Source of the DNA: Candidatus Kuenenia stuttgartensis
GTDB lineage: Bacteria > Planctomycetota > Planctomycetia > Isosphaerales > Isosphaeraceae
Assembly (NCBI GenBank): GCA_945874095.1
Contig: CAMCFM010000007.1
Location: 1 to 27,656 of the forward strand
Length of the DNA: 27,656 nucleotides
Direction of reading: 5' to 3'
In this document: piece after piece, positions 8,835 through 15,584 of the stretch
Layout of the letters: the number at the start of each line of letters is the position of its first letter
How positions within the stretch are numbered: the stretch's first letter is position 1
The notes under the pieces: generated by a model
The model's input: only the letters and a program-made list of their open reading frames with translations
Database searches by the model: none
What the model was told of the DNA's origin: nothing
Program-made: the position numbers and the translations under genes

Positions 8835-9238
8835 GGAAAGCCGATGGGTTGAGTTGAGGGAGGCGGTTGTGAAGCAAGTCGAGTGGATGTCATTCCATCA
8901 AAGGTGAGCCACTGACCGTAATTCAACATAAATGTCGGGCCGATGCCACGAACACGATTCTCAAAATCAGAAGGGCTGATAAATGGCTGAAGCGACCTTT
9001 GATCGAGAATCCGTTCAGCAATGACAGGGCCGATCCCTGGAATGACTTGGAGATCTTCAACAGAGTTCAAATTCACGGAGATCGACTGATCTTTGATCAC
9101 CATTTTCGAGATTTCTGTGGAGGTGAGAGCTTGGTAGAGCCCGCCAACCAAAGAGTATCCGAGAACCGTCAATGCCAGAAGCCTTACAGGCCAGGTTAGG
9201 GCACCATCCATGACAGGGGCCTCAAGTTGTAAATCCAT
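8831..9238 (-). CDS. ComEA-like helix-hairpin-helix protein with N-terminal membrane anchor
   Basis: From the ATG at 9238 the product is 135 residues: a hydrophobic segment at about 17-36, then a helix-hairpin-helix domain with NLNSVEDLQVIPGIGP (56-71) and a second hairpin RVRGIGP (95-101). This is the ComEA domain layout; ComEA binds incoming DNA during natural transformation. No Shine-Dalgarno marks the start, and in-frame starts at 9271 (ATG) or 9307 (TTG) would add 11 or 23 residues. It follows sdhB and overlaps uvrB by four bases, so the DNA-related partner is uvrB. Alternative roles are generic DNA binding at the membrane or protein-export linked repair. Family call is firm, role is not. 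Confidence 0.82.
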   Translation of the reverse strand: MDLQLEAPVMDGALTWPVRLLALTVLGYSLVGGLYQALTSTEISKMVIKDQSISVNLNSVEDLQVIPGIGPVIAERILDQRSLQPFISPSDFENRVRGIGPTFMLNYGQWLTFDGMTSTRLASQPPPSTQPIGFP

Positions 9239-9317
9239 TGATGATTTTCTAACAGCCTTTGAAATGGTCATTCGACAGTGTCTGCAGAACGACCAAATCA
9301 ATCGCAAGAAATGTATA

Positions 9318-10094
9318 TCAGGCCAGAACTTCGGCTTCCTGCGGCATATCCAGCACGCCAGTGATCAAGGCGCGTTTGACTTCACTGATGAGTTGGGTCA
9401 CTTTAATTCCGCGAGGGCAGGCAGAGGTGCAGTTGAATACGGTACGGCAGCGCCAGACACCCTCGGCGTCGTTGAGAATCTCCAGACGCTCGCTGGCGGC
9501 CTGATCGCGGCTGTCAAAGATGAACCGGTGGGCATTGACGATGGCGGCTGGGCCGACATATTCGCGATTGCCCCAAAATGGTGGGCAGGCTGTGGTGCAG
9601 CAGGCGCAGAGGATGCACTTGGTGCCCTCGTCAAAACGCTCGCGCTGAGCCGGAGTTTGCAGACGTTCCGTTGTCGGGGCTGGATCGGTGTTGACAAGGA
9701 ACGGCATGATCGACTTATAGTGATCAAAAAACGGCTTCATGTCCACGATCAAATCCTTGATCACGGGAAGTCCGAGGATGGGCTCAACAGTTATCTTATC
9801 ACTTTTCAGGTTCTGCACCAGCATCTTACAGGCCAGATTGTTTTGACCATTGATGCGCATGGCGTCAGAACCACAAATCCCTTGGCCGCAGCTTTTGCGG
9901 AGACCAATGGTGTCGTCCTGATCCCACTTGACTTTCATCAAAACGTCAAGAACGCGGTCAATCGGGCGGGCTTCCACCTTGAATTCCTGCCAGTGAGGCT
10001 CACGGTCTTTCTCAGGGTCGTAACGCTTGAGCTGGACGGTCAGAATTCGGGTTGAAAGATAACCTTTTGTTGGGTCGGTCAGTTCTTCACTCAC
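9318..10094 (-). CDS. sdhB: succinate dehydrogenase iron-sulfur subunit
   Basis: SdhB passes electrons from SdhA flavin to quinone at the cytoplasmic face of the membrane. The 258-residue product shows [2Fe-2S] ligands C69, C74, D77 and C89 (SCGQGICGSD ... AC); the Asp in third place is also found in E. coli SdhB, so it is not a defect. Next is the [4Fe-4S] motif CILCACCTTACP (160-171), and then the [3Fe-4S] region CRTVFNCTSACPRGI. The start is GTG, with AGGAA upstream at suitable distance. It is the fourth gene of the sdhCDAB set, 93 bases after sdhA. The order membrane subunits, flavoprotein, iron-sulfur protein matches many bacteria. Confidence 0.97.
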   Translation of the reverse strand: MSEELTDPTKGYLSTRILTVQLKRYDPEKDREPHWQEFKVEARPIDRVLDVLMKVKWDQDDTIGLRKSCGQGICGSDAMRINGQNNLACKMLVQNLKSDKITVEPILGLPVIKDLIVDMKPFFDHYKSIMPFLVNTDPAPTTERLQTPAQRERFDEGTKCILCACCTTACPPFWGNREYVGPAAIVNAHRFIFDSRDQAASERLEILNDAEGVWRCRTVFNCTSACPRGIKVTQLISEVKRALITGVLDMPQEAEVLA

Positions 10095-10187
10095 GGCTCG
10101 GTTCCTGTCAATGTATCGGGGCGGTGTGGTTCTGAAATCTGGAAACTGGGACGCAGTTCAATCCAAAACTGCCAAGTCTCAACGATA

Positions 10188-12023
10188 TCAATACTTACGC
10201 ACTTCCAATGGATACTTGGGTACTTGCTGGCCATCTTTTTCAATATAAATGACGTCAACGGCACGCGTGTCAATCTTCACGTCAAAATCACCGTCTTTGG
10301 TGGCGAAGGTGTGGTTAAAGTGCTTCACGTCGTCGCGATCAGGGAAGTCTTCGCGAGAGTGAGCCCCACGGCTCTCCTTGCGGCTTTCGGCCGAAGCAAC
10401 TGTGGCGGCTGCCAGGTCAATCAAACAACCAAGTTCGAGATATTCCAAAAGACCTGTATTGAAGATCGTGCCTTTGTCCTGAATTCCGGTCAATTCGTAC
10501 CGCTTCTTGAGCGAGGCAACCGATTGACGAGCGTTTGCCAAACCTTCGGCGGTTCGATAAACGCCGCAGTCGTCCATCATCACGGTTTGGAGTTCGTCAC
10601 GGATTCTGACCCAAGGCTCCGTACGAGGCTTGGCCAGTGCTCCCTCAATCATCTTTTTCGTTGGTACTGCAGCATCCTTGGGAATTTCTTTAAAATCGTG
10701 AGATTTAGCATATTGGGCCATCGCCTTACCGGCCCTCCGGCCGAATACAACGAGGTCGACCAGACTATTGGTACCAAGCCGATTTGCACCGTGAACAGAG
10801 ACGCAAGCCGTTTCGCCGGCAGCATATAGACCAGGAACGACTTCGCCAGCCGCATTTCGGAACACGCGTGTATCGAAGTCGGTCGGCGTTCCACCCATGG
10901 CGTAGTGGGCTGTGGGCTGAATTGGCATCGGTTCCTTGAGCGGGTCGATTCCGAGATAAGTACGCGAAAGTTCGAGGGATTCCGAAAGTCGGGACTCAAT
11001 GAAGTGATCGTCCACTTCCAGTCCATCCCGGTGGATCGGACTCGACTTGTACTTATTGATCGTTGAAGGACGGATATCCAGATAGACGAAGTCTTTACCA
11101 CTCACCCCACGACCGGCCCGAACTTCTTGATAAATCGATCGGGAACAGACGTCGCGGCTGGCCAGTTCCTTCATGTTTGGGGCATAAGTTTCCATGAACC
11201 GTTCGCCCTTTCCATTGAACATGATGCCGCCATCGCCACGACAACCTTCTGTCAGAAGCACTCCAAGACGGTAAATACCCGTTGGGTGGAATTGATAGAA
11301 CTCCATATCCTCAACAGGTATACCATGACGGTATGCGATCGCGGGACCATCGCCGGTCAGGGCGAAAGCGTTAGACGAAACCTTAAACATTCGCCCAAAA
11401 CCACCCGTAGCGAGCAGCACACTTTTGGCATGAAAAACGTGAAGACGGCCGGTAGCAATCTCGATAGCCACGATCCCACGGCACTCACCTTCGACCATGA
11501 TCAGGTCGAGCATGTGATATTCGTCAAAGAAGGTCACACCCTGCTTAATACACTGCTGATAAAGTGTTTGCAGAATCATGTGGCCAGTTCTGTCGGCAGC
11601 GTGGCAGGACCGCATCACAGGTTCGCGTTTGGATGGGTTTCCAGGAACCGGGCGGGTGTGACCTCCAAAACGTCGCTGGCTGATCCGGCCATCGGGAGTC
11701 CGGTCGAAGGGCAGGCCCATGTGCTCCAGGTCATAAATGCACTCAACCGCTTCACGGCAGAGAATTTCAACAGGCGTTTGGTCGACCACGTAGTCGCCAC
11801 CTTTGATAGTGTCGTAAGCGTGATTTTCCCATGAATCTTCTTCGATATTCGAGAGAGCTGCGGCGATTCCACCGGCAGCGGCACCTGTGTGCGAACGCAT
11901 CGGGTAGAGCTTGCTGACAACAGCCGTGCCGACCTCCTTGCTGGAGTGCAGGGCGGCCATCAGGCCAGCTCCACCGGAACCGACGATAATGGTTTCAAAA
12001 CGATGGTAAGTCGGTGTGCTCAT
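10188..12023 (-). CDS. sdhA: succinate dehydrogenase flavoprotein subunit
   Basis: SdhA oxidises succinate to fumarate in the TCA cycle. In its 611 residues the FAD-binding IIVGSGGAGLMAAL lies at 12-25, and the His that carries covalent FAD is H45 in RSHTGAAAGGI. Substrate-site motifs are QFHPTGIY and GGDGG-like loops, and RLGTNSL lies in the C-terminal part of the FAD domain. The C-terminus contains RKESRGAHSREDFP, typical for the family. The gene lies 80 bases after sdhD and before sdhB. In principle it could act as fumarate reductase, but the two-anchor arrangement and aerobic-type neighbours favour succinate dehydrogenase. Confidence 0.98.
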   Translation of the reverse strand: MSTPTYHRFETIIVGSGGAGLMAALHSSKEVGTAVVSKLYPMRSHTGAAAGGIAAALSNIEEDSWENHAYDTIKGGDYVVDQTPVEILCREAVECIYDLEHMGLPFDRTPDGRISQRRFGGHTRPVPGNPSKREPVMRSCHAADRTGHMILQTLYQQCIKQGVTFFDEYHMLDLIMVEGECRGIVAIEIATGRLHVFHAKSVLLATGGFGRMFKVSSNAFALTGDGPAIAYRHGIPVEDMEFYQFHPTGIYRLGVLLTEGCRGDGGIMFNGKGERFMETYAPNMKELASRDVCSRSIYQEVRAGRGVSGKDFVYLDIRPSTINKYKSSPIHRDGLEVDDHFIESRLSESLELSRTYLGIDPLKEPMPIQPTAHYAMGGTPTDFDTRVFRNAAGEVVPGLYAAGETACVSVHGANRLGTNSLVDLVVFGRRAGKAMAQYAKSHDFKEIPKDAAVPTKKMIEGALAKPRTEPWVRIRDELQTVMMDDCGVYRTAEGLANARQSVASLKKRYELTGIQDKGTIFNTGLLEYLELGCLIDLAAATVASAESRKESRGAHSREDFPDRDDVKHFNHTFATKDGDFDVKIDTRAVDVIYIEKDGQQVPKYPLEVRKY

Positions 12024-12103
12024 GGTTAAGTCGAAGTCCGGTTGATGGTCAATTTAGGCGGAACTGCCCAGCCATTTGATGAATCAGGTTCAAAAATGTG
12101 AGG

Positions 12104-12547
12104 TTATTTGACGGATGCGTGAGAGCCAGCACCAGAGTTCATGGCTTTGAACTGCTCGACATAGGCTTTGTCCACCTGAAACATCCAGATGGCATAAGTC
12201 CCTAGAACGAGCAGGGTCGTCATGACAGCCCAGAGTGTTGTGTGCATGGCCACACGGGCTTTGGCACCGTGAACATGTTCGTCAAGAATTTGACGGAGAC
12301 CGTTGAATCCGTGAAACATGGCCAGTGCGATCATGCTCATGTCCCAAAGTCGCCAGATCCAGCCAGTCCGAGGATTGGCCCAACGGCCAGCAACGAACGC
12401 ATAGTTGATGTTCTCAACATTATTGGCAATGTGCATTATGAACAGGTGGCCAACTGCAAGGAAGACCAGCATCAAGCCTGAAATTCGCATGAAATACCAA
12501 GCGGTCAGTTCAAATCCGCCTTGTGGTTTGATTCGGTTACGGGCCAT
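12104..12547 (-). CDS. sdhD: succinate dehydrogenase hydrophobic membrane anchor subunit
   Basis: From the ATG at 12547, which has a GAGAGAA stretch upstream, the product is 147 residues with three hydrophobic segments (about 17-40, 65-88 and 103-124). The first holds WYFMRISGLMLVFLAVGHLF and the second AMFHGFNGLRQIL; H34 and H79 are candidate heme b ligands. This is the small second anchor of complex II that completes the quinone site with SdhC. A TTG six codons upstream is in frame but less likely. The symbols sdhC and sdhD are assigned by gene order and resemblance; both anchors share the same general plan, so the names could be exchanged. Confidence 0.88.
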   Translation of the reverse strand: MARNRIKPQGGFELTAWYFMRISGLMLVFLAVGHLFIMHIANNVENINYAFVAGRWANPRTGWIWRLWDMSMIALAMFHGFNGLRQILDEHVHGAKARVAMHTTLWAVMTTLLVLGTYAIWMFQVDKAYVEQFKAMNSGAGSHASVK

Positions 12548-12612
12548 GAATCGTTTCTCTCGCAAGTGCTCAGGTATCTATTTCTGGAAGTATTCGAAGG
12601 CAGCGACGCAGA

Positions 12613-13110
12613 TTATGGGTTGGGCGTGTTGGCCGGGACTTTCACCATATGATCAGGTGATGAAGCCAGCGGAAGGATCACAACAACTGCCGCAGGCACC
12701 ATGAGGGCCAGAAAGACGATCAGTACTGCAACGAACGACTCTTTTTGATACTTGCAGCCTTCGCTCCAGAAGTCGAACAGGATCACACGCACACCATTGA
12801 TTGCGTGGTAAAGCACGGTGGCCATCAGGCCGAGTTCCGCGAGGCGAAAGGCCCATCTTAGTGGCCAGAAGTATTGACCACCGAAGACTCCGCCGTAAAT
12901 CGCTACGGTGTGATCATATAAGGCTGGATTAAATACGACAAAAAACGTATCGAGGACGTGAATGATCAGGAAGATCAGAATCCCGACCCCAGTCACTCGG
13001 TGGAGCAACCAGGACCATTGTCCGATGCCCCCCTGATATCGAAGACCTTCTTTGAGGCGTGCCAATTTTCCCGGACGATACGCATGCGGTTCAGGCAGGA
13101 TAGTGGACAT
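12613..13110 (-). CDS. sdhC: succinate dehydrogenase cytochrome b subunit
   Basis: A 165-residue membrane protein with three hydrophobic segments (about 40-60, 88-111 and 127-149). It has the SdhC signature: SWLLHRVTGVGILIFLIIH (33-51) with candidate heme and quinone-site residues H37 and H51, and YHAINGVRVILFDFW (101-115) with H102. It anchors SdhAB and delivers electrons to quinone. It is the first gene of the leftward run and starts 161 bases after the 3' end of rnpB. A poor promoter match (TTGAAC, 17 bases, TAAAAA on the minus strand, 13206-13234) is the only candidate I see for the operon. Confidence 0.92.
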   Translation of the reverse strand: MSTILPEPHAYRPGKLARLKEGLRYQGGIGQWSWLLHRVTGVGILIFLIIHVLDTFFVVFNPALYDHTVAIYGGVFGGQYFWPLRWAFRLAELGLMATVLYHAINGVRVILFDFWSEGCKYQKESFVAVLIVFLALMVPAAVVVILPLASSPDHMVKVPANTPNP

Positions 13111-13270
13111 TTTTGTATACGGCTCTGTCTGGAGGCAGCTTAGTGGATGGACCTGATAGACCGAATGCCTATCGAGGGTCTGATCATATCATAGAATCTA
13201 ACATTTTTTTAGTCGGGGGAATAGCATTGTTCAAGGAAAAAAAGCAGAATTCGATCACCGATCATGAAAA

Positions 13271-13711
13271 AAGGTGTGTAAAGAGCGGGCGTGTAAGCCG
13301 GATTTTGTCTCCGAAATTCGTTTCAGAAAATCGGGACCGATCATTAATCTGGGATGAGCCTTGCGGGTCACCTCAAGCGACCGACCCGGGGGTCGTAACG
13401 GATCGGGCCGATCCGCTTTGCTCTGACCTTTCAGTCATCGCATCTGCCCCCTTATTTGGTCTTGCTCCTGGTGGGGTTTGCCAAGCCAGACCGGTCACCC
13501 GGCCTGCTGGTGAGCTCTTACCTCACCGTTTCACCCTTACCTGCGATTCAAAACGCTTGCACGCCTTAAACCACGTCGGCGGTTTACTTTCTGCGGCACT
13601 TTCCCTACCCTTGCGAGCGGTGGGCGTTACCCACCACCATGCCCTGCGGAGTCCGGACTTTCCTCCAGGCCATAACAGCCCAGCGATCGGCCAGCCCACT
13701 CTTCACACATG
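13271..13711 (-). ncRNA. rnpB: RNase P RNA (bacterial class A)
   Basis: On the minus strand the conserved core is present in order: GGAGGAAAGTCCGGACTCC (+ coordinates 13648-13666), GGTAAGGGTGAAACGGTGAG (near 13520-13540) and the 3' ACAAAATCCGGCTTA (13294-13308). The ends are fixed by a 15-bp P1 helix pairing 13694-13708 with 13276-13290, which is unbroken with two G-U pairs. Total length is about 440 nt, within the class A range. A run of six T follows the 3' strand of P1 and may help termination. The RNA is the catalytic subunit that trims the 5' leader of tRNA precursors. It lies upstream of sdhC in the same direction. Confidence 0.96.
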
Positions 13712-13863
13712 CTTATCGTAACAGATCGCGAACCATATATTGCGGTTTTCATCTTAAAATTCTCACAAAACAAAGCGAAGGCCAACCATTCAAGCCTAAA
13801 ATCGTGCCGCTTTCAGATTTCTTCAAAAAAAGTTCACCCATCCTCGCATCCGCTTTTTTTAGG

Positions 13864-13872
13864 TGGTATATT
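13864..13872 (+). promoter_or_regulatory. candidate extended -10 promoter for the YbaK-type gene
   Basis: TGGTATATT fits the extended -10 consensus TGnTATAAT with one mismatch. It is 48 bases before the ATG at 13921 and would give a leader of about 40 nt that includes an AGGGG stretch. No good -35 is seen 17 bases upstream. Confidence 0.38.
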
Positions 13873-13920
13873 AAAGATTAGGTTGACATCACTGATCAGG
13901 CAGCTTGTAGGGGCAAGGCG

Positions 13921-14376
13921 ATGAATATCCAGGATTTTCTCTGTGGACAGCAAGTTCCGTTTCAGCGACTGGTCCATCAACCTGCTCCGACAAGTTCACG
14001 GCGTGCCAATTCCGTACATACACAAGGCCGAAACGTGGCCAAAACGGTGCTTTTGAAAAACACGGATGGCCAATACCTTGTAGCTGTGCTTCCGTCCGAT
14101 AAAAAAATCGACTGGTCGAAGTTGGCAACCACGACCGGAAAAAGCGGCTGGAAACTTGCGACAGAGCAGCAGGCAGGATCGGTTTTCAGCGACTGCGAAA
14201 CAGGCGCATGGCCTCCATTTGGAATGCTTTACGGGATCCCCACTCTGGTTGACGATTCGTTCCGGAGCGACTCCCAGATTCTGGTTGAAGGCAATCACCG
14301 CCACGAAGATTATCGGCTCTCGTTTCACGACTATCTCCGAACCGCTCAGCCCAATCAGGCAAAGATTAGCGGTTAA
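13921..14376 (+). CDS. YbaK/EbsC-domain aminoacyl-tRNA deacylase
   Basis: This is a 151-residue single-domain protein of the YbaK/ProX editing superfamily, which hydrolyses misacylated tRNAs such as Cys-tRNA(Pro) or Ala-tRNA(Pro) in trans. Family features are the N-terminal segment through VHTQGRNVAKTVLLK (32-46), containing the conserved lysines K41 and K46, the hydrophobic strand YLVAVLPSDKKID, and PPFGMLYGIPTLVDDS with the glycine-rich loop of the substrate pocket. The start has AGGGGCAAGG close upstream. The gene stands alone between rnpB (divergent) and a long gap. Which mischarged tRNA it edits cannot be told from sequence; a YeaK/ProX-like specificity is as possible as YbaK. Confidence 0.85.
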   Translation: MNIQDFLCGQQVPFQRLVHQPAPTSSRRANSVHTQGRNVAKTVLLKNTDGQYLVAVLPSDKKIDWSKLATTTGKSGWKLATEQQAGSVFSDCETGAWPPFGMLYGIPTLVDDSFRSDSQILVEGNHRHEDYRLSFHDYLRTAQPNQAKISG

Positions 14377-14475
14377 GCCTTGATTTCATAGAGTTTAGAA
14401 GGGTGATAAGGCTCACGATTTTTGATGATCGAATTTGAGCCAAACCCTCATCACGCACTGAAGCGTATCTCTGAA

Positions 14476-14520
14476 GGCATGGTCCCCTGAAAGGAAGGTT
14501 TTTTGACCTTTCAGCCAACA
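14476..14520. other. hairpin and inverted-repeat arm beside repeat copy B
   Basis: CTGAAAGG (14487-14494) and CCTTTCAG (14507-14514) form an 8-bp hairpin with a 12 nt loop. The overlapping sequence GGCATGGTCCCCTGA (14476-14490) can instead pair with TCAGGGGACATGGCC (14587-14601) at the far end of repeat copy B, giving 14 bp with two single-base bulges. The two foldings exclude each other. Confidence 0.55.
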
Positions 14521-14612
14521 CGCATGTAACATATTACGCAATAATGATTTGCTTCGTTCCGCAAATCAAATTCAAAGCCCGCTATGTCAGGGGACATGGC
14601 CTACATAAGATG
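14521..14612 (+). repeat. dispersed intergenic repeat, copy B
   Basis: Counterpart of copy A (4634-4726), in the same orientation in the window and differing by one single-base gap. Conserved blocks are ATGTAA (14524-14529), TGATTTGC (14545-14552), AAATTCAAA (14568-14576) and TGTCAGGG (14585-14592). In this copy a different local hairpin forms over the same block, ATGTC (14584-14588) with GACAT (14593-14597). It lies in the 432-base gap between the YbaK-type gene and the small exported protein. Confidence 0.65.
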
Positions 14613-14808
14613 TTGTCTCTTTGCACATTATGAATCGTCGTTTGGCTCCGCCCCAGAACTCAGACTCGAACCCCGGATTTCAGAATGATAAGGTTACAGA
14701 GAAACTTTCTGTGACGGTTGGTGTTTAAGAGAGTGGTATGCGGGCCAAGATCTCGCAAAGAATCGAATATTGAGCTTTAAAACAAGTGAATCAGGAGACG
14801 AATCAGTG
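14613..14808. other. leader region of the small exported protein gene
   Basis: No ORF is supported in these 196 bases. An 8-bp hairpin, GTTACAGA (14693-14700) with TCTGTGAC (14708-14715), is the only clear structure. A Shine-Dalgarno AGGAG is present at 14793-14797, just before the next gene. No convincing promoter hexamers were found. Confidence 0.45.
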
Positions 14809-15171
14809 ATGCGTAACTGGATGCGATTGGCAATGACCAGTGTCATGACCCTTTTGGTCTGTGCTGCCCCAATTCTGGCCGACCAATTGATCGGTGTGGT
14901 TCAGGAAGTGGACGTTGCGGCCAATAAAATTGTTGTGAAACCAAAGGGTAAGGCTAAGGATAACGTCACCGTAACGGTTTCCAATGATACGGTTTACGAA
15001 AATGCCAAGGGCAAGGTGATGAAGAAGAGCCCGCTTGAGAAGCTGAAGAAGGGCGTGGTTCTTGAGATTGAGCACAAGGATGCCAAGGCTTCGAAAATTG
15101 TCGTCAAAGGCAATCCAAATGCGAAGAAGGGTGAAGGCGGCAAGAAAAAGGCTGAGCAACCAGCCAACTGA
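14809..15171 (+). CDS. small lysine-rich exported protein, function unknown
   Basis: The product is 120 residues. The ATG at 14809 is chosen because AGGAG lies 11 bases upstream and it begins a good signal peptide (MRNWMRLAMTSVMTLLVCAAPILA, cleavage before DQ); an in-frame TTG at 14770 is less likely. The mature part alternates short beta-strand-like stretches (LIGVVQEVDVAANKIVV, VTVTVSNDTVYE, GVVLEIEHK, ASKIVVKG) and could be a small beta-barrel of OB or DUF5666-like type. It ends in a highly basic tail (KKGEGGKKKAEQ). I do not recognise the family. A strong terminator follows 35 bases later, so it is a single-gene unit. Confidence 0.75.
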   Translation: MRNWMRLAMTSVMTLLVCAAPILADQLIGVVQEVDVAANKIVVKPKGKAKDNVTVTVSNDTVYENAKGKVMKKSPLEKLKKGVVLEIEHKDAKASKIVVKGNPNAKKGEGGKKKAEQPAN

Positions 15172-15205
15172 TCGCTTCGTCCAAAAACGAACTTCTTGAA
15201 AAACA

Positions 15206-15250
15206 CCGCCAGAGCCCTATTGACCGTTAGGGCTCTGGCGGATATCTTTT
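15206..15250 (+). terminator. strong intrinsic terminator
   Basis: A perfect 14-bp stem, CCGCCAGAGCCCTA (15206-15219) with TAGGGCTCTGGCGG (15228-15241), has an 8 nt loop and is followed by ATATCTTTT. It ends the small exported protein transcript. The next promoter appears to be nested inside it. Confidence 0.9.
15220..15248 (+). promoter_or_regulatory. candidate promoter of the SAM-riboswitch operon, nested in the terminator
   Basis: TTGACC (15220-15225, 5 of 6 to the -35 consensus) and TATCTT (15243-15248, 4 of 6 to the -10) are separated by exactly 17 bases. Initiation near 15255 would place the riboswitch about 10 nt into the transcript. The -35 occupies the terminator loop and the -10 its T tract. 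Confidence 0.55.
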
Positions 15251-15265
15251 AACTCAAGATCGTCG

Positions 15266-15404
15266 GTTCTCTTATCGAGAGTGGTCGAGGGACGGGCCCT
15301 GAGACGCCACAGCAACCGGTTCGAAGTTCTTGTTCGAATGCTGGTGCTAACTCCCTCCCGATTTCTGGTGAATAGCCGGAATTCGCGGGGAAGATGAGAT
15401 GAAC
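15266..15404 (+). promoter_or_regulatory. SAM-I (S-box) riboswitch aptamer
   Basis: The S-box core is recognisable: TTCTCTTATCGAGAG, GAGGGACGGGCCCTGAGACG, CCACAGCAACC and GGTGCTAACTCC. P1 pairs GTTC plus TCTTATC (15266-15276) with GATGAGA (15393-15399) and GAAC (15401-15404), one base bulged. P2 includes GTGG/CCAC. P3 is built on CCGG/CTGG and TTCGAA/TTCGAA (15321-15337). P4 has TTCTGG/CCGGAA as its inner stem. SAM-I riboswitches bind S-adenosylmethionine and normally shut off methionine/SAM synthesis or sulfur-assimilation genes when SAM is plentiful. It precedes the threonine-synthase-like gene by 180 bases. Confidence 0.93.
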
Positions 15405-15584
15405 GGTGTGACCAAAAATTGCGTTCGCTTCTGCGGGCGTGTACGGATTGTCACAACCGCTTTCCATTCTTATCTTTTCCACATCTCGACAATTGAATCC
15501 CGGCGTTGGCTTTTCCTCTACATGGAAAAGTATAGCGAAACGACTTCCTGAACTGTCGGCCGGAATATTGTGGGAGATGCACCC
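15387..15584 (+). promoter_or_regulatory. riboswitch expression platform with competing helices
   Basis: TCTTATC at 15468-15474 repeats the P1 5' strand. The stretch 15468-15480 can pair with 15387-15399 (GGGGAAGATGAGA) over 13 continuous base pairs, three of them G-U, which would break P1. Between them stands a compound hairpin: outer CGGTGTGAC/GTCACAACCG (15404-15412 with 15450-15459), inner CGTTCGC/GCGGGCG with a TTCT loop (15422-15439). A pyrimidine-rich stretch (15460-15480) follows it. CTTTTCC occurs at 15474-15480 and 15510-15516, and GGAAAAG (15524-15530) can pair with either. CATCTC (15482-15487) complements GAGATG (15574-15579) over the Shine-Dalgarno. No classical T-tract terminator was found. 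Confidence 0.6.

Noticed and set aside
9210..10055. 281-codon open frame on the plus strand opposite sdhB
   Set aside because: It lies entirely over the well-supported sdhB and the start of the ComEA-like gene, has no recognisable domain and looks like a codon-bias shadow.
11127..11834. 235-codon open frame on the plus strand opposite sdhA
   Set aside because: It is antisense to conserved FAD-domain sequence of sdhA, with no start signal and no family features.
13206..13234. Possible sdh promoter TTGAAC-17-TAAAAA on the minus strand
   Set aside because: The -10 matches only weakly and lies in an A/T run; too weak to list as a feature.
13113..13721. 202-codon open frame across rnpB
   Set aside because: The region is RNase P RNA by conserved core and P1 pairing; the frame is accidental.
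13883..13911. Perfect -35 TTGACA followed at 17 bases by TGTAGG before the YbaK-type gene
   Set aside because: The -10 is poor and the start site would fall at the ATG itself, leaving no room for the visible AGGGG; the extended -10 at 13864 fits better.
14641..14690. tRNA-like T-loop on the minus strand (GGGGTTCGAGTCTGAG)
   Set aside because: The flanking bases do not form a T stem, and no anticodon arm or acceptor stem can be built; chance resemblance.
15510..15530. CTTTTCC/GGAAAAG hairpin as a riboswitch terminator
   Set aside because: The 7-bp stem is AT-rich and is followed by TATAGCG, not a T run; more likely part of a switching structure.
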